From: Oscillibacter sp. CAG:241 | GTDB lineage: Bacteria; Bacillota; Clostridia; Oscillospirales; Oscillospiraceae | DNA: 21,936 bases | Direction of reading: 5' to 3' | Assembly: GCA_000435975.1 (NCBI GenBank) | Contig: FR884067.1 | Span: forward strand, 1-21,936 | Shown here: positions 14,529 through 21,936 of the stretch, one piece after another | Position numbering within the stretch: position 1 is the first letter of the stretch | Layout of the letters: the number at the start of each line of letters is the position of its first letter | Translations under genes and position numbers: made by a program | The notes under the pieces: generated by a model | Seen by the model: the letters and a program-made list of their open reading frames with translations, nothing else | What the model was told of the DNA's origin: nothing | The model's database searches: none

Positions 14529-16766
14529 ATGATCCAGCTCACCGACCACGGCATGTACCTGGTAAACGGCGTTCCCCAGGAAACTGCGGCCACGGCCCAG
14601 GAGGAAGCCCGCCGCCGGACCATGGCCTGGCAGATCCTGCAGGCTCACAACGTGTCCCCGGACCCCATGCAGCTGCGCATCCGCTTTGACGCCATGGTGT
14701 CCCACGACATCACCTATGTGGGCATCATCCAGCAGGCCCGGGCCTCCGGCATGAAGGAGTTCCCCATTCCCTACGCCCTGACCAACTGTCACAACAGCCT
14801 GTGCGCCGTGGGCGGCACCATCAACGAGGATGACCACATGTTCGGCCTGTCCGCCGCCAAGAAGTACGGCGGCATCTATGTTCCCGCCAACCAGAGCGTC
14901 ATCCACTCCTATGCCCGGGAGCAGATGGCCAAGTGCGGCTCCATGATCCTGGGCTCCGACTCCCACACCCGCTACGGCGCCCTGGGCACCATGGCCGTGG
15001 GCGAGGGCGGCCCGGAGCTGGCCAAGCAGCTGCTGAAGAACACCTGGGATACCCCCATGCCCAAGGTGGTGCTGGTATACCTCACCGGTACGCCCCGGCA
15101 GGGCATCGGCCCCCACGACGTGGCCATTGCCCTGGTGAAGGCCACCTTCGAAAGCGGCTTTGTCAACAACTGCGTGCTGGAGTTCGCGGGCCCCGGCATC
15201 AAGAGCCTGCCCATCGACTTCCGCAACGGCATCGACGTGATGACCACCGAGACCACCTGTCTTTCCTCCATCTGGGAGACCGACGAGGTCACCCGGGGCT
15301 TCTATGAGGCCCACAAGCGGCCCGAGGATTATAAGCCCCTGCATCCCGGCCAGGACGCATATTACGACAAGATGATCACCATCGACCTGTCCAGGATGGA
15401 GTCCATGATCGCCCTGCCCTTCCATCCCTCCAACGCCTGGACCATCCACGAGTTCCTGGAGAACGCGGAGGAGCTGCTGCAGAAGGTGGAGGCCGATGCC
15501 AAGCGCCGCTTCCCCAAGGCCAATCCCCAGCTCACCGATAAGATCCACGACGGCGCCGTCTGGGCCGACCAGGGCGTCATCGCCGGCTGCTCCGGCGGTC
15601 TGTTCGACAACATCACCGAGGCGGCGGACATCGTCCGCGGCCACTATACCGGCTCCGGCGCCTTCAGCTTCGACGTGTACCCCACCTCCGTGCCCGTGTC
15701 TCTGGAGCTGATGAAGGTGGGCTCCACCGCTGACCTGCTGGCCTCCGGCGCCATCATCAAGCCCAGCTTCTGCGGCCCCTGCTTCGGCGCAGGCGACGTG
15801 CCCGCCAACAACGGCCTGTCCCTGCGGCACACCACCCGCAACTTCCCCAACCGCGAGGGCTCCAAGCCCGGCGAGGGGCAGTTTGCCGCCGTGTGCCTGA
15901 TGGACGCCCGGTCCATCGCCGCCACCGCCGCCAACGGCGGACGCATCACCGCCGCCACCGACGTGGACTATACCCCCATTCATCACGAGTACCACTTCGA
16001 CAAGGAAGTGTATGACAACCGCCTGTACTACGGCTTCGGCAAGGCCGATCCCAGCGTGGAGCTGGTCATGGGCCCCAACATCACCGACTGGCCCAAGATG
16101 TACGATCTCACCGAGAACCTGCTGGTGGAGCTGGCCGCCGTGATCCATGATCCCGTCACCACCACCGACGAGCTGATCCCCTCCGGCGAGACCTCCTCCT
16201 ATCGCTCCAACCCCCTGCGTCTGGCGGAGTTCACCCTGTCCCGCCGGGTGCCGGAGTATGTGCCCCGGGCCAAGGATGTAGCCGCCCGGGAGGCCCAGCG
16301 CCGCAGCGGTCAGGTCCCCGCCTCCCTGCTGGAGACTCTGGGCCGCGTGGGCGATGCCCAGGCCCTGGCCCAGACCACCCAGTTCGGCTCCTGCGTGTTC
16401 GCCAACAAGCCCGGCGACGGCTCCGCCCGTGAGCAGGCCGCCTCCTGCCAGAAGGTGCTGGGCGGCTTCGCCAACATCTGCTATGAGTACGCCACCAAGC
16501 GCTATCGCAGCAACTGCATCAACTGGGGCATCCTGCCCTTTACCATCGACCAGGGCACGCCCTTCGATTATCAGCCCGGCGACTGCGTGTTTGTCCCCGG
16601 CATCCGCGCCGCCATCGAGGCCGGACGGGAGGATATCCCCGCCCAGGTCATCTGCCGCGACGGCAGCGTTCACGATCTGCTGCTCCACGTCCGGGGCCTG
16701 ACCCAGGACGAGAAGGAGATCATCCTGGACGGCTGCCTGATGAACTACTACGCCGCCAGAATGTAA
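14529..16766 (+). CDS. Aconitase-family hydratase (probable aconitate hydratase)
   Basis: A 745-residue iron-sulfur hydro-lyase expected to interconvert citrate and isocitrate. Aconitase hallmarks are SDSHTRYGALGTMAVGEGG (from 143) and three cysteines placed as [4Fe-4S] ligands: Cys354 in VIAGCSGG and Cys415 and Cys418 in FCGPCFG. The length and divergence resemble the YbhJ-like branch rather than the ordinary AcnA or AcnB enzymes. The ATG at 14529 is preceded by TAGGAGGT. The frame continues 147 codons upstream through the repeat region, but that stretch has no family similarity. It is the first gene of the citrate operon, 35 nt before icd, and its codon use is strongly biased, suggesting high expression. 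Another hydroxy-acid substrate is possible, but the neighbours favour citrate. Confidence 0.87.
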   Translation: MIQLTDHGMYLVNGVPQETAATAQEEARRRTMAWQILQAHNVSPDPMQLRIRFDAMVSHDITYVGIIQQARASGMKEFPIPYALTNCHNSLCAVGGTINEDDHMFGLSAAKKYGGIYVPANQSVIHSYAREQMAKCGSMILGSDSHTRYGALGTMAVGEGGPELAKQLLKNTWDTPMPKVVLVYLTGTPRQGIGPHDVAIALVKATFESGFVNNCVLEFAGPGIKSLPIDFRNGIDVMTTETTCLSSIWETDEVTRGFYEAHKRPEDYKPLHPGQDAYYDKMITIDLSRMESMIALPFHPSNAWTIHEFLENAEELLQKVEADAKRRFPKANPQLTDKIHDGAVWADQGVIAGCSGGLFDNITEAADIVRGHYTGSGAFSFDVYPTSVPVSLELMKVGSTADLLASGAIIKPSFCGPCFGAGDVPANNGLSLRHTTRNFPNREGSKPGEGQFAAVCLMDARSIAATAANGGRITAATDVDYTPIHHEYHFDKEVYDNRLYYGFGKADPSVELVMGPNITDWPKMYDLTENLLVELAAVIHDPVTTTDELIPSGETSSYRSNPLRLAEFTLSRRVPEYVPRAKDVAAREAQRRSGQVPASLLETLGRVGDAQALAQTTQFGSCVFANKPGDGSAREQAASCQKVLGGFANICYEYATKRYRSNCINWGILPFTIDQGTPFDYQPGDCVFVPGIRAAIEAGREDIPAQVICRDGSVHDLLLHVRGLTQDEKEIILDGCLMNYYAARM

Positions 16767-16801
16767 GGCGCTTTCGGACAAAATAAGGAGGAAATACGGC
16801 A

Positions 16802-18013
16802 ATGGAAAAAATCAAGATGATTACCCCCCTGGTGGAGATGGACGGCGACGAAATGACCCGCATTCTGTGGGGGATGATCAAGGATCAGCTGATCCTGCCC
16901 TTCGTGGACCTGAAGACCGAGTATTATGACCTGGGCCTGCTGCACCGCAACGAGACCCAGGATCAGGTCACCGTGGACGCCGCCAACGCCACCCGCCGCC
17001 TGGGCGTGGCCGTGAAGTGCGCCACCATCACCCCCAACAAGCAGCGCATGGAGGAATATCCCCAGCTGACCCAGATGTGGAAAAGCCCCAACGGCACCAT
17101 CCGCTCCATTCTGGACGGCACCGTGTTCCGGGCCCCCATCCTCATCGACAGCATCCACCCCGTGGTGAAGAACTGGAAAAAGCCCATCACCATCGCCCGT
17201 CATGCCTACGGCGACGTGTACAAGAGCGTGGACATGTACACCACCGAGCCCGGCGAGTGCACCATGACCTTCCGGGGCGAGAGCGGTGAGGAAAAGACCC
17301 TGCTGGTTCAGAAGGTGGACGGCCCCGCCGTGTGGCAGGGCGCCCACAACAAGGAAAAGAGCATCCGCTCCTTCGCCCGGGCCTGCTTCCAGTACGCCAT
17401 CGACACCCGTCAGGACCTGTGGTTCTCCACCAAGGACACCATCGCCAAGGTCTACGACGGTGAGTTCAAGAAGGTGTTCGAGGAGGAGTTCGAGAGCTAT
17501 AAGGCCAAGTTCGACGAGCTGGGCATCACCTATTTCTATACCCTGATCGACGACGCCGTGGCCCGCGTCATCCGCAGCCAGGGCGGCTTCATCTGGGCCT
17601 GCAAGAACTACGACGGCGACGTGATGAGCGACATGGTGTCCACCGCCTTCGGCAGCCTGGCCATGATGACCTCCGTGCTGGTGTCTCCCGACGGCACCAC
17701 CGAGTATGAGGCCGCCCACGGCACCGTCACCAAGCACTATTACAAGCACCTGAAGGGTGAGCAGACCTCCACCAACCCCATGGCCACCATTTTTGCCTGG
17801 TCCGGCGCGCTGCGCAAGCGGGGCCAGCTGGACGGCACCCCGGACCTGTCCGCCTTTGCCGACAAGCTGGAGGCCGCCTGCTTTGAGACCTTGGGCGCAG
17901 GCATCATGACCAAGGACCTGGTGGGCCTGGTGGACGAGGGCACCCCCGTCACCGCCGTTACCAGCGGCGAATTCATCTCCGCCATTCACGACCGTCTGGC
18001 CGCGAAGCTGTAA
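16802..18013 (+). CDS. icd: Isocitrate dehydrogenase, NADP-type (eukaryote-like subfamily)
   Basis: A 403-residue enzyme that oxidatively decarboxylates isocitrate to 2-oxoglutarate with NADP+, or the reverse. The substrate-binding region has WKSPNGTIRSILDGTVFR (Ser95, Asn97, Arg101, Arg110) and ARHAYGDVY (Arg133, Tyr140). Metal ligands are in NYDGDVMSD (Asp273, Asp277). The cofactor loop is AHGTVTKHYYKH, where Lys311-His312 replace the Arg-His pair of human IDH1. Length and motifs match the homodimeric IDH1/IDH2 group, not the E. coli Icd type. AAGGAGG precedes the ATG by about 10 nt. It sits between the hydratase and citD with no terminator on either side, so it is co-transcribed with citrate lyase. 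Confidence 0.95.
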   Translation: MEKIKMITPLVEMDGDEMTRILWGMIKDQLILPFVDLKTEYYDLGLLHRNETQDQVTVDAANATRRLGVAVKCATITPNKQRMEEYPQLTQMWKSPNGTIRSILDGTVFRAPILIDSIHPVVKNWKKPITIARHAYGDVYKSVDMYTTEPGECTMTFRGESGEEKTLLVQKVDGPAVWQGAHNKEKSIRSFARACFQYAIDTRQDLWFSTKDTIAKVYDGEFKKVFEEEFESYKAKFDELGITYFYTLIDDAVARVIRSQGGFIWACKNYDGDVMSDMVSTAFGSLAMMTSVLVSPDGTTEYEAAHGTVTKHYYKHLKGEQTSTNPMATIFAWSGALRKRGQLDGTPDLSAFADKLEAACFETLGAGIMTKDLVGLVDEGTPVTAVTSGEFISAIHDRLAAKL

Positions 18014-18026
18014 AGGGGGCAGACAT

Positions 18027-18320
18027 ATGAACCTGCTCATCACCGCCACCGCCGGCACCATGGAGTCCAACGACATCATGATCACCCTGGAGCCCGCCCA
18101 GTCCGGCGGCATCCAGATCAGCCTCACCAGCAACGTCCTGCAGCAGTTCGGCCGTCAGATCGAGGCCGTCATCCGTGACACGCTGGCTCACTACGGCATT
18201 GAGAACGCCGAGGTCACCGCCGTGGACAAGGGTGCTCTGGACTGCACCGTCCGCGCCCGGGTTACCACCGCCATCTTCCGCGCCGCCCAGTCCGACGCCT
18301 ATGAATGGGAGGTCAAGTAA
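18027..18320 (+). CDS. citD: Citrate lyase gamma subunit (acyl carrier protein)
   Basis: A 97-residue acyl carrier subunit of citrate lyase. The 2'-(5''-triphosphoribosyl)-3'-dephospho-CoA arm is attached to a serine in the conserved AGTMESND segment, here Ser14. The arm cycles between acetyl and citryl forms during catalysis. The length equals the usual family length. A GGGGG ribosome binding site follows the icd stop by a few bases (gap 13 nt), and the citE start comes 1 nt after the citD stop, so translation is likely coupled. Confidence 0.96.
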   Translation: MNLLITATAGTMESNDIMITLEPAQSGGIQISLTSNVLQQFGRQIEAVIRDTLAHYGIENAEVTAVDKGALDCTVRARVTTAIFRAAQSDAYEWEVK

Positions 18321-18321
18321 C

Positions 18322-19221
18322 ATGTATGTAAAAGACAGACTGCGCCGCAGTATGATGTTCGTGCCCGGCAACAACCCCGGCATGATCCGCGACGCCCACA
18401 TCTACGGGGCCGACTCCATCATGTTCGACCTGGAGGACTCCGTGGCCTATACCGAGAAGGACTCCGCCCGTTTTCTGGTGTATAACGCCCTGAAGACCCT
18501 GCACTTCGGCACCAAGGAGACCGTGGTGCGCATCAACGACCTGTCCAGCGGCCTGGGCGTCCAGGATCTGGAGGCCGTGGTCCGGGCCGGGGTCCAGGTG
18601 GTCCGCCTGCCCAAGACCGACAGCGCCCAGGACGTTATCGACTGCGAGCGGGAGATCGAGCGCATCGAGCGCCAGGCCGGTATTCCCGTGGGCACCACCG
18701 GCATGATGGCCGCCATTGAAAGCGCCAACGGCGTGCTCCACGCCGCCGAGATTGCCCACGCCAGCGACCGCCTCATCGGCATCGCCCTGGGCGCCGAGGA
18801 CTATGTCACCGACCTGAAAACCACCCGCTCCGACGGCATCGAGCTGCTGTTCGCCCGCTGCATGATCCTCAACGCCGCCCGGTCCGCCGGCATTGCCGCC
18901 CTGGACACGGTGTATTCCGACGTCAACAACGAGGAGGGCTTCATCGCTGAGGCCACCCTCATCAAAAAGCTGGGCTTCGACGGCAAGTCCGTGATCAATC
19001 CCCGCCAGATCGAGCCGCTGCACCATGTGTTCATGCCCAGCGAGAAGGACCTGAACAAGGCCCGGGCCATTATGGACGCCATTGCCGAGGCCAACGCCCG
19101 GGGCAGCGGCGTGGCCAGCCTCAAGGGCAAGATGATCGACAAGCCCGTGGTCACCCGGGCCCGCCGCCTGCTGGACCTGTACGAGGCCGGCTGCAAGATC
19201 GACGAAGTGGAGGAGATTTGA
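18322..19221 (+). CDS. citE: Citrate lyase beta subunit (citryl-ACP lyase)
   Basis: A 299-residue TIM-barrel enzyme that cleaves citryl-ACP to oxaloacetate and acetyl-ACP. Family signatures are RRSMMFVPGNNPGM (8-21), DSIMFDLEDSV (31-41, acidic metal-site region), VVRINDLSSGLG, GMMAAIESANGV with its conserved glutamate, and the C-terminal GKSVINPRQIEPLH. The length is normal. The ATG at 18322 lies 1 nt past the citD stop, with GGGAGG inside the end of citD. In-frame codons further upstream belong to the citD region and were not used. It is followed 1 nt later by citF. Confidence 0.97.
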   Translation: MYVKDRLRRSMMFVPGNNPGMIRDAHIYGADSIMFDLEDSVAYTEKDSARFLVYNALKTLHFGTKETVVRINDLSSGLGVQDLEAVVRAGVQVVRLPKTDSAQDVIDCEREIERIERQAGIPVGTTGMMAAIESANGVLHAAEIAHASDRLIGIALGAEDYVTDLKTTRSDGIELLFARCMILNAARSAGIAALDTVYSDVNNEEGFIAEATLIKKLGFDGKSVINPRQIEPLHHVFMPSEKDLNKARAIMDAIAEANARGSGVASLKGKMIDKPVVTRARRLLDLYEAGCKIDEVEEI

Positions 19222-19222
19222 C

Positions 19223-20752
19223 ATGATCGAGCTTGAAAAAATCCCGCATATCGGTGAGATCAGCAACCACGGGCTGTATCACGGTGCCCGCCAGAAGAAC
19301 ACCGCCACATTCCAGGCCCGGTCCACCCGGCAGAACAAGCTGGTGCCCTCCCTGGAGGAGGCCATCCGACGCACCGGCCTTCGGGACGGCATGACCATCA
19401 GCTTCCACCACCACTTCCGCAACGGCGACCATATCATCAACACCGTGGTGGATAAGCTGGCGGAAATGGGCTTTAAGAATCTGACCCTGGCCGCCAGCTC
19501 CCTGGCCGCCGTCCACGCCCCCCTGATCCGCCATATCCAGAATGGCGTCATCACCCATATCGAAACCTCCGGTATGCGCGGCGAGCTGGCCGAGCAGGTG
19601 TCCCGGGGCCTCATCGACTGTCCGGTGGTATTCCGGTCCCACGGCGGCCGGGCCAGCGCCATCCGGTCCGGCGATCTGCACATCGACGTGGCCTTCCTGG
19701 GTGCGCCCTCCTGTGACCCCTACGGCAACGCCAACGGCTACAGCCGCGACGGTGAGGATGGCATTGCCTGCGGTTCTCTGGGCTATGCCCGGCCCGACGC
19801 CACCTATGCCGACAACGTCATCGTCATTACCAACCACCTGGTGGCATATCCCAACGCCCCCTGGGCCATCCCTGAGTTCGAGGTGGACTATGTGGTCATG
19901 ACCGACGACATCGGCGACCCCAAGGGCATCATGTCCGGGGCCACCCGCTATACCAAGGACCCCAAGGAGCTGCTGATCGCCAAGACCGCCGCCAACGTCA
20001 TCGAGGCCGCCGGATATCTGTACGACGGCTTCTCCATGCAGATGGGCTCCGGCGGCGCATCTCTGGCCACCGCCCGCTTCCTGCGCCAGAAGATGATCGA
20101 CCAGAATATCCACTGCCGCTTCGCCCTGGGCGGCATCACCGGTCAGATCGCCGCCATGCACGAGGAGGGCCTCATCGACCGCATCCTGGACGTGCAGAGC
20201 TTTGACCTGGACGCCGCCAAGAGCCTGAAGAACAACCACTTCCACCATCAGATCGGCGCCAGCTACTACGCCAGCCATCTGGTGGCCGCCGCCGTGGACC
20301 AGCTGGACTTCGTGATCCTCTCCGCCCTGGAGATCGACACCGACTTCAACGTCAACGTCCTCACCGGCTCCGACGGCGTGATCCGCGGTGCCATCGGCGG
20401 CCATCCCGACACGGCGGAGGGTGCCAGCCTTTCTGTGGTGGTGGCTCCCCTGACCCGGGGCCGCATTCCCACCATTGTCAAGCGCGTCAACACCGTGGTC
20501 ACCCCCGGCGACGTGGTGGACGTGGTGGTCACCGACCAGGGCATTGCCGTGAATCCCCGCCGCCCCGACGTGAAGGAAAAGCTGGAAAAGGCCGGGCTGC
20601 ATGTGTTCACCATCCAGCAGCTCCAGCAGCGGGCTGAAAAAATCGTGGGTGTGCCCGACCCCATCCGCTATAAGGACCGTATCGTGGGCGTGGTCATGTA
20701 CCGTGACAACACCATCATCGATGTGGTCCGTCAGATCGACGAGGATGAATGA
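19223..20752 (+). CDS. citF: Citrate lyase alpha subunit (citrate:acetyl-ACP transferase)
   Basis: A 509-residue CoA-transferase-like subunit that exchanges the acetyl group on the acyl carrier protein for citrate, releasing acetate and forming citryl-ACP. Typical segments are GLRDGMTISFHHHFRNGD (52-69), SGDLHIDVAFLGAPSCDPYGNANG and the glycine-rich MQMGSGGASLATARFL. Others are ALGGITGQIAAMHEEGL, VLTGSDGVIRGAIGGHPDTA and the C-terminal TDQGIAVNPRRPDVKE. The length is the family norm. The ATG follows AGGAGA at the end of citE. Its last 8 nt overlap the citC start (20745), giving coupled translation. Confidence 0.97.
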   Translation: MIELEKIPHIGEISNHGLYHGARQKNTATFQARSTRQNKLVPSLEEAIRRTGLRDGMTISFHHHFRNGDHIINTVVDKLAEMGFKNLTLAASSLAAVHAPLIRHIQNGVITHIETSGMRGELAEQVSRGLIDCPVVFRSHGGRASAIRSGDLHIDVAFLGAPSCDPYGNANGYSRDGEDGIACGSLGYARPDATYADNVIVITNHLVAYPNAPWAIPEFEVDYVVMTDDIGDPKGIMSGATRYTKDPKELLIAKTAANVIEAAGYLYDGFSMQMGSGGASLATARFLRQKMIDQNIHCRFALGGITGQIAAMHEEGLIDRILDVQSFDLDAAKSLKNNHFHHQIGASYYASHLVAAAVDQLDFVILSALEIDTDFNVNVLTGSDGVIRGAIGGHPDTAEGASLSVVVAPLTRGRIPTIVKRVNTVVTPGDVVDVVVTDQGIAVNPRRPDVKEKLEKAGLHVFTIQQLQQRAEKIVGVPDPIRYKDRIVGVVMYRDNTIIDVVRQIDEDE

Positions 20753-21728
20753 TCTGCGCATCGTAACGGCGCTTCCGCTGTCCCTGCGCCCGGCGTATGA
20801 GGCCTTTCTGGCCTCCGCCGGGCTCCGGGACGAGGGGGACGCCGACTGTACGGCCCTGCTGCTCTCCGGCGGCGGGGCCATACTGGCCTGCGGGTCTCTC
20901 AGCGGCCGGGTCCTCAAGCAGATCGCCGTGGCCCCCCAGGCCGAGGGTGACGGAGCCTGTGCCCAGATCGTCACCGCCCTGCTGCGCCAGTCCGCCCAGC
21001 GGGGCGCAGCCCATCCGTTTCTGTACACCAAGCCGAAAAATGCCCGCCTGTTCCGCAGCCTGGGCTTCTTCCCCGTGGCGGAAACGGCGGACATGCTGAT
21101 GATGGAGCACCGCCGGGGAGGTGTGGAGCGCTATCTTGCTTCTCTCCCGGCGTATGACGGCGAAAGCGGCGCTGTGGTGTGCCACGCCAACCCCTTCACC
21201 CGGGGCCACCGGCATCTGGTGGAGTACGCCGCCGCCCGCTGCCCCCATCTGTACGTATTTGTTCTCAGCGAGGAGACCGGTGACTTTCCGGCGGCAGACC
21301 GGCTGGAGCTGGTGCGCCGGGGCACGGAGGACCTGCCCAACGTGGACGTGGTCCCCGGCGGAGACTATATCATCTCCCGGGCCACCTTCCCTGCGTATTT
21401 TTTACAGGGGGACCCGGAGCAGGCCCGCTGCGACCTGGAGCTGACCCTGTTCGGCAAGCGCATCGCCCCGGCCCTGGGCATCACCCGGCGCTTTGTGGGC
21501 CAGGAGCCCTACTCCCCGGTAACGGCCCGGTATAACCGCCGGATGCAGGCCCTGCTGCCCCGGTGGGGCATCTCCGTCACTGAAATTCCCCGGCTGGAGG
21601 GCATCAGCGCCAGCCGGGTCCGGCAGCTGCTGCGCCAGGGCCGCCTGGCCGATATCCAACCTCTGGTACCGGAGACAACCTATGCATACTGTAGAGATCA
21701 CCTTGGAGCAGGTGCTCCTTGCCCGTGA
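20745..21728 (+). CDS. citC: [Citrate (pro-3S)-lyase] ligase
   Basis: A 327-residue activating enzyme that acetylates the free thiol of the citrate lyase carrier arm using acetate and ATP. The N-terminal part (about 1-120) resembles a GNAT fold, including TKPKNARLFRSLGFFPV. The C-terminal part is a nucleotidyltransferase with HANPFTRGHRHLVE, where the HxGH-like motif is GHRH (154-157), and ISASRVRQLL (from 287). The start was set at MNDLRIV, which overlaps the citF end by 8 nt; upstream codons in this frame lie inside citF. Codon use is less biased than in citD-citF, fitting a lower protein need. The 3' end overlaps citX by 47 nt. Confidence 0.94.
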   Translation: MNDLRIVTALPLSLRPAYEAFLASAGLRDEGDADCTALLLSGGGAILACGSLSGRVLKQIAVAPQAEGDGACAQIVTALLRQSAQRGAAHPFLYTKPKNARLFRSLGFFPVAETADMLMMEHRRGGVERYLASLPAYDGESGAVVCHANPFTRGHRHLVEYAAARCPHLYVFVLSEETGDFPAADRLELVRRGTEDLPNVDVVPGGDYIISRATFPAYFLQGDPEQARCDLELTLFGKRIAPALGITRRFVGQEPYSPVTARYNRRMQALLPRWGISVTEIPRLEGISASRVRQLLRQGRLADIQPLVPETTYAYCRDHLGAGAPCP

Positions 21729-21936
21729 CCGCCGGGTGCAGCGCCAGCAGGCGCTGCACCGGCAGTACGGCGGCACGCTGCTGTCCTTCACCATGAATAT
21801 CGCCGGTCCCGTCAAGGACACGCCTCTGGTCCGCCTGGCCTTCCGGGCGGGCCTTGCGGCCCTGGACCGGGACCTGGGTGCGCCGGTGCACCGGGAGTCC
21901 ATCGCCGCCCCCACAGGCCCCGAGGCCCTGCTGGTA
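21682..21936 (+). CDS. citX: Citrate lyase holo-ACP synthase, N-terminal part (cut by window end)
   Basis: The first 85 residues of a CitX-type protein, which transfers the triphosphoribosyl-dephospho-CoA precursor to the serine of CitD. Recognisable segments are VEITLEQVLLARDRRVQRQQ and the family motif LLSFTMNIAGPVKDTPLVR (from 33). The ATG at 21682 lies inside citC in another frame and has GGAG about 9 nt ahead, so it probably relies on coupling with citC. Many Clostridia carry a CitX-CitG fusion; the window ends too early to tell. Confidence 0.88.
   Translation, partial: MHTVEITLEQVLLARDRRVQRQQALHRQYGGTLLSFTMNIAGPVKDTPLVRLAFRAGLAALDRDLGAPVHRESIAAPTGPEALLV

Noticed and set aside
14460..16802. 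780-residue frame opposite the hydratase
   Set aside because: Gly/Val/His-rich antisense artefact of strong codon bias; the same applies to long frames opposite icd, citE, citF and the AI-2E permease.
1..21936. CRISPR arrays, tRNA or rRNA genes, insertion sequences
   Set aside because: No regularly spaced repeats, cloverleaf pattern, rRNA-like segment or transposase gene was recognised by eye.

Overview
The window looks like a piece of chromosome from a high-G+C member of the Clostridia, probably an Oscillospiraceae-type gut anaerobe. This rests on strong AGGAGG ribosome binding sites, sigma-A type promoters, a T-box leader in front of cysS, a Bacillus-type LexA box, a BlaI/BlaR1 pair and a Clostridia-like citrate lyase cluster. 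The assignment is an inference; no rRNA or tRNA gene is present to test it.

Layout. Positions 1 to about 1820 are the end of an integrated mobile element: the tail of an unknown gene and a large serine recombinase whose base composition is visibly less G+C-rich than everything to its right. A strong bidirectional terminator (1824-1869) separates it from the chromosome. On the minus strand follow cysS, with a complete T-box leader and a consensus promoter buried in the end of lexA, and then lexA with a LexA box over its own -35. Divergent from lexA runs secG, then a terminator and a short galactokinase-like GHMP kinase. A diacylglycerol/lipid kinase (minus) and an AI-2E family permease (plus) are divergently transcribed, each from a recognisable promoter.

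Positions 8385-14073 (minus strand) form one operon: blaI-type repressor, BlaR1-type M56 metalloprotease, a 1049-residue ABC permease with a duplicated FtsX/MacB architecture, and its ATPase. The BlaR1-like sensor has no visible penicillin-binding domain and no beta-lactamase gene is nearby, so the system probably senses something else and induces the transporter. A promoter and a dyad operator lie in front of blaI.

Positions 14148-14431 are a gene-free, AT-richer stretch with inverted repeats and a terminator-like hairpin, possibly a dispersed repeat. From a promoter at 14432-14460 runs a tightly packed plus-strand operon: aconitase-family hydratase, a eukaryote-like NADP-type isocitrate dehydrogenase, then citD, citE, citF, citC and the start of citX, cut by the window end. 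Together these make citrate lyase and its activating enzymes plus both steps linking citrate to 2-oxoglutarate. The operon could split citrate between acetate/oxaloacetate and glutamate precursors, or run reductively from 2-oxoglutarate to acetate and oxaloacetate. The direction cannot be read from sequence.
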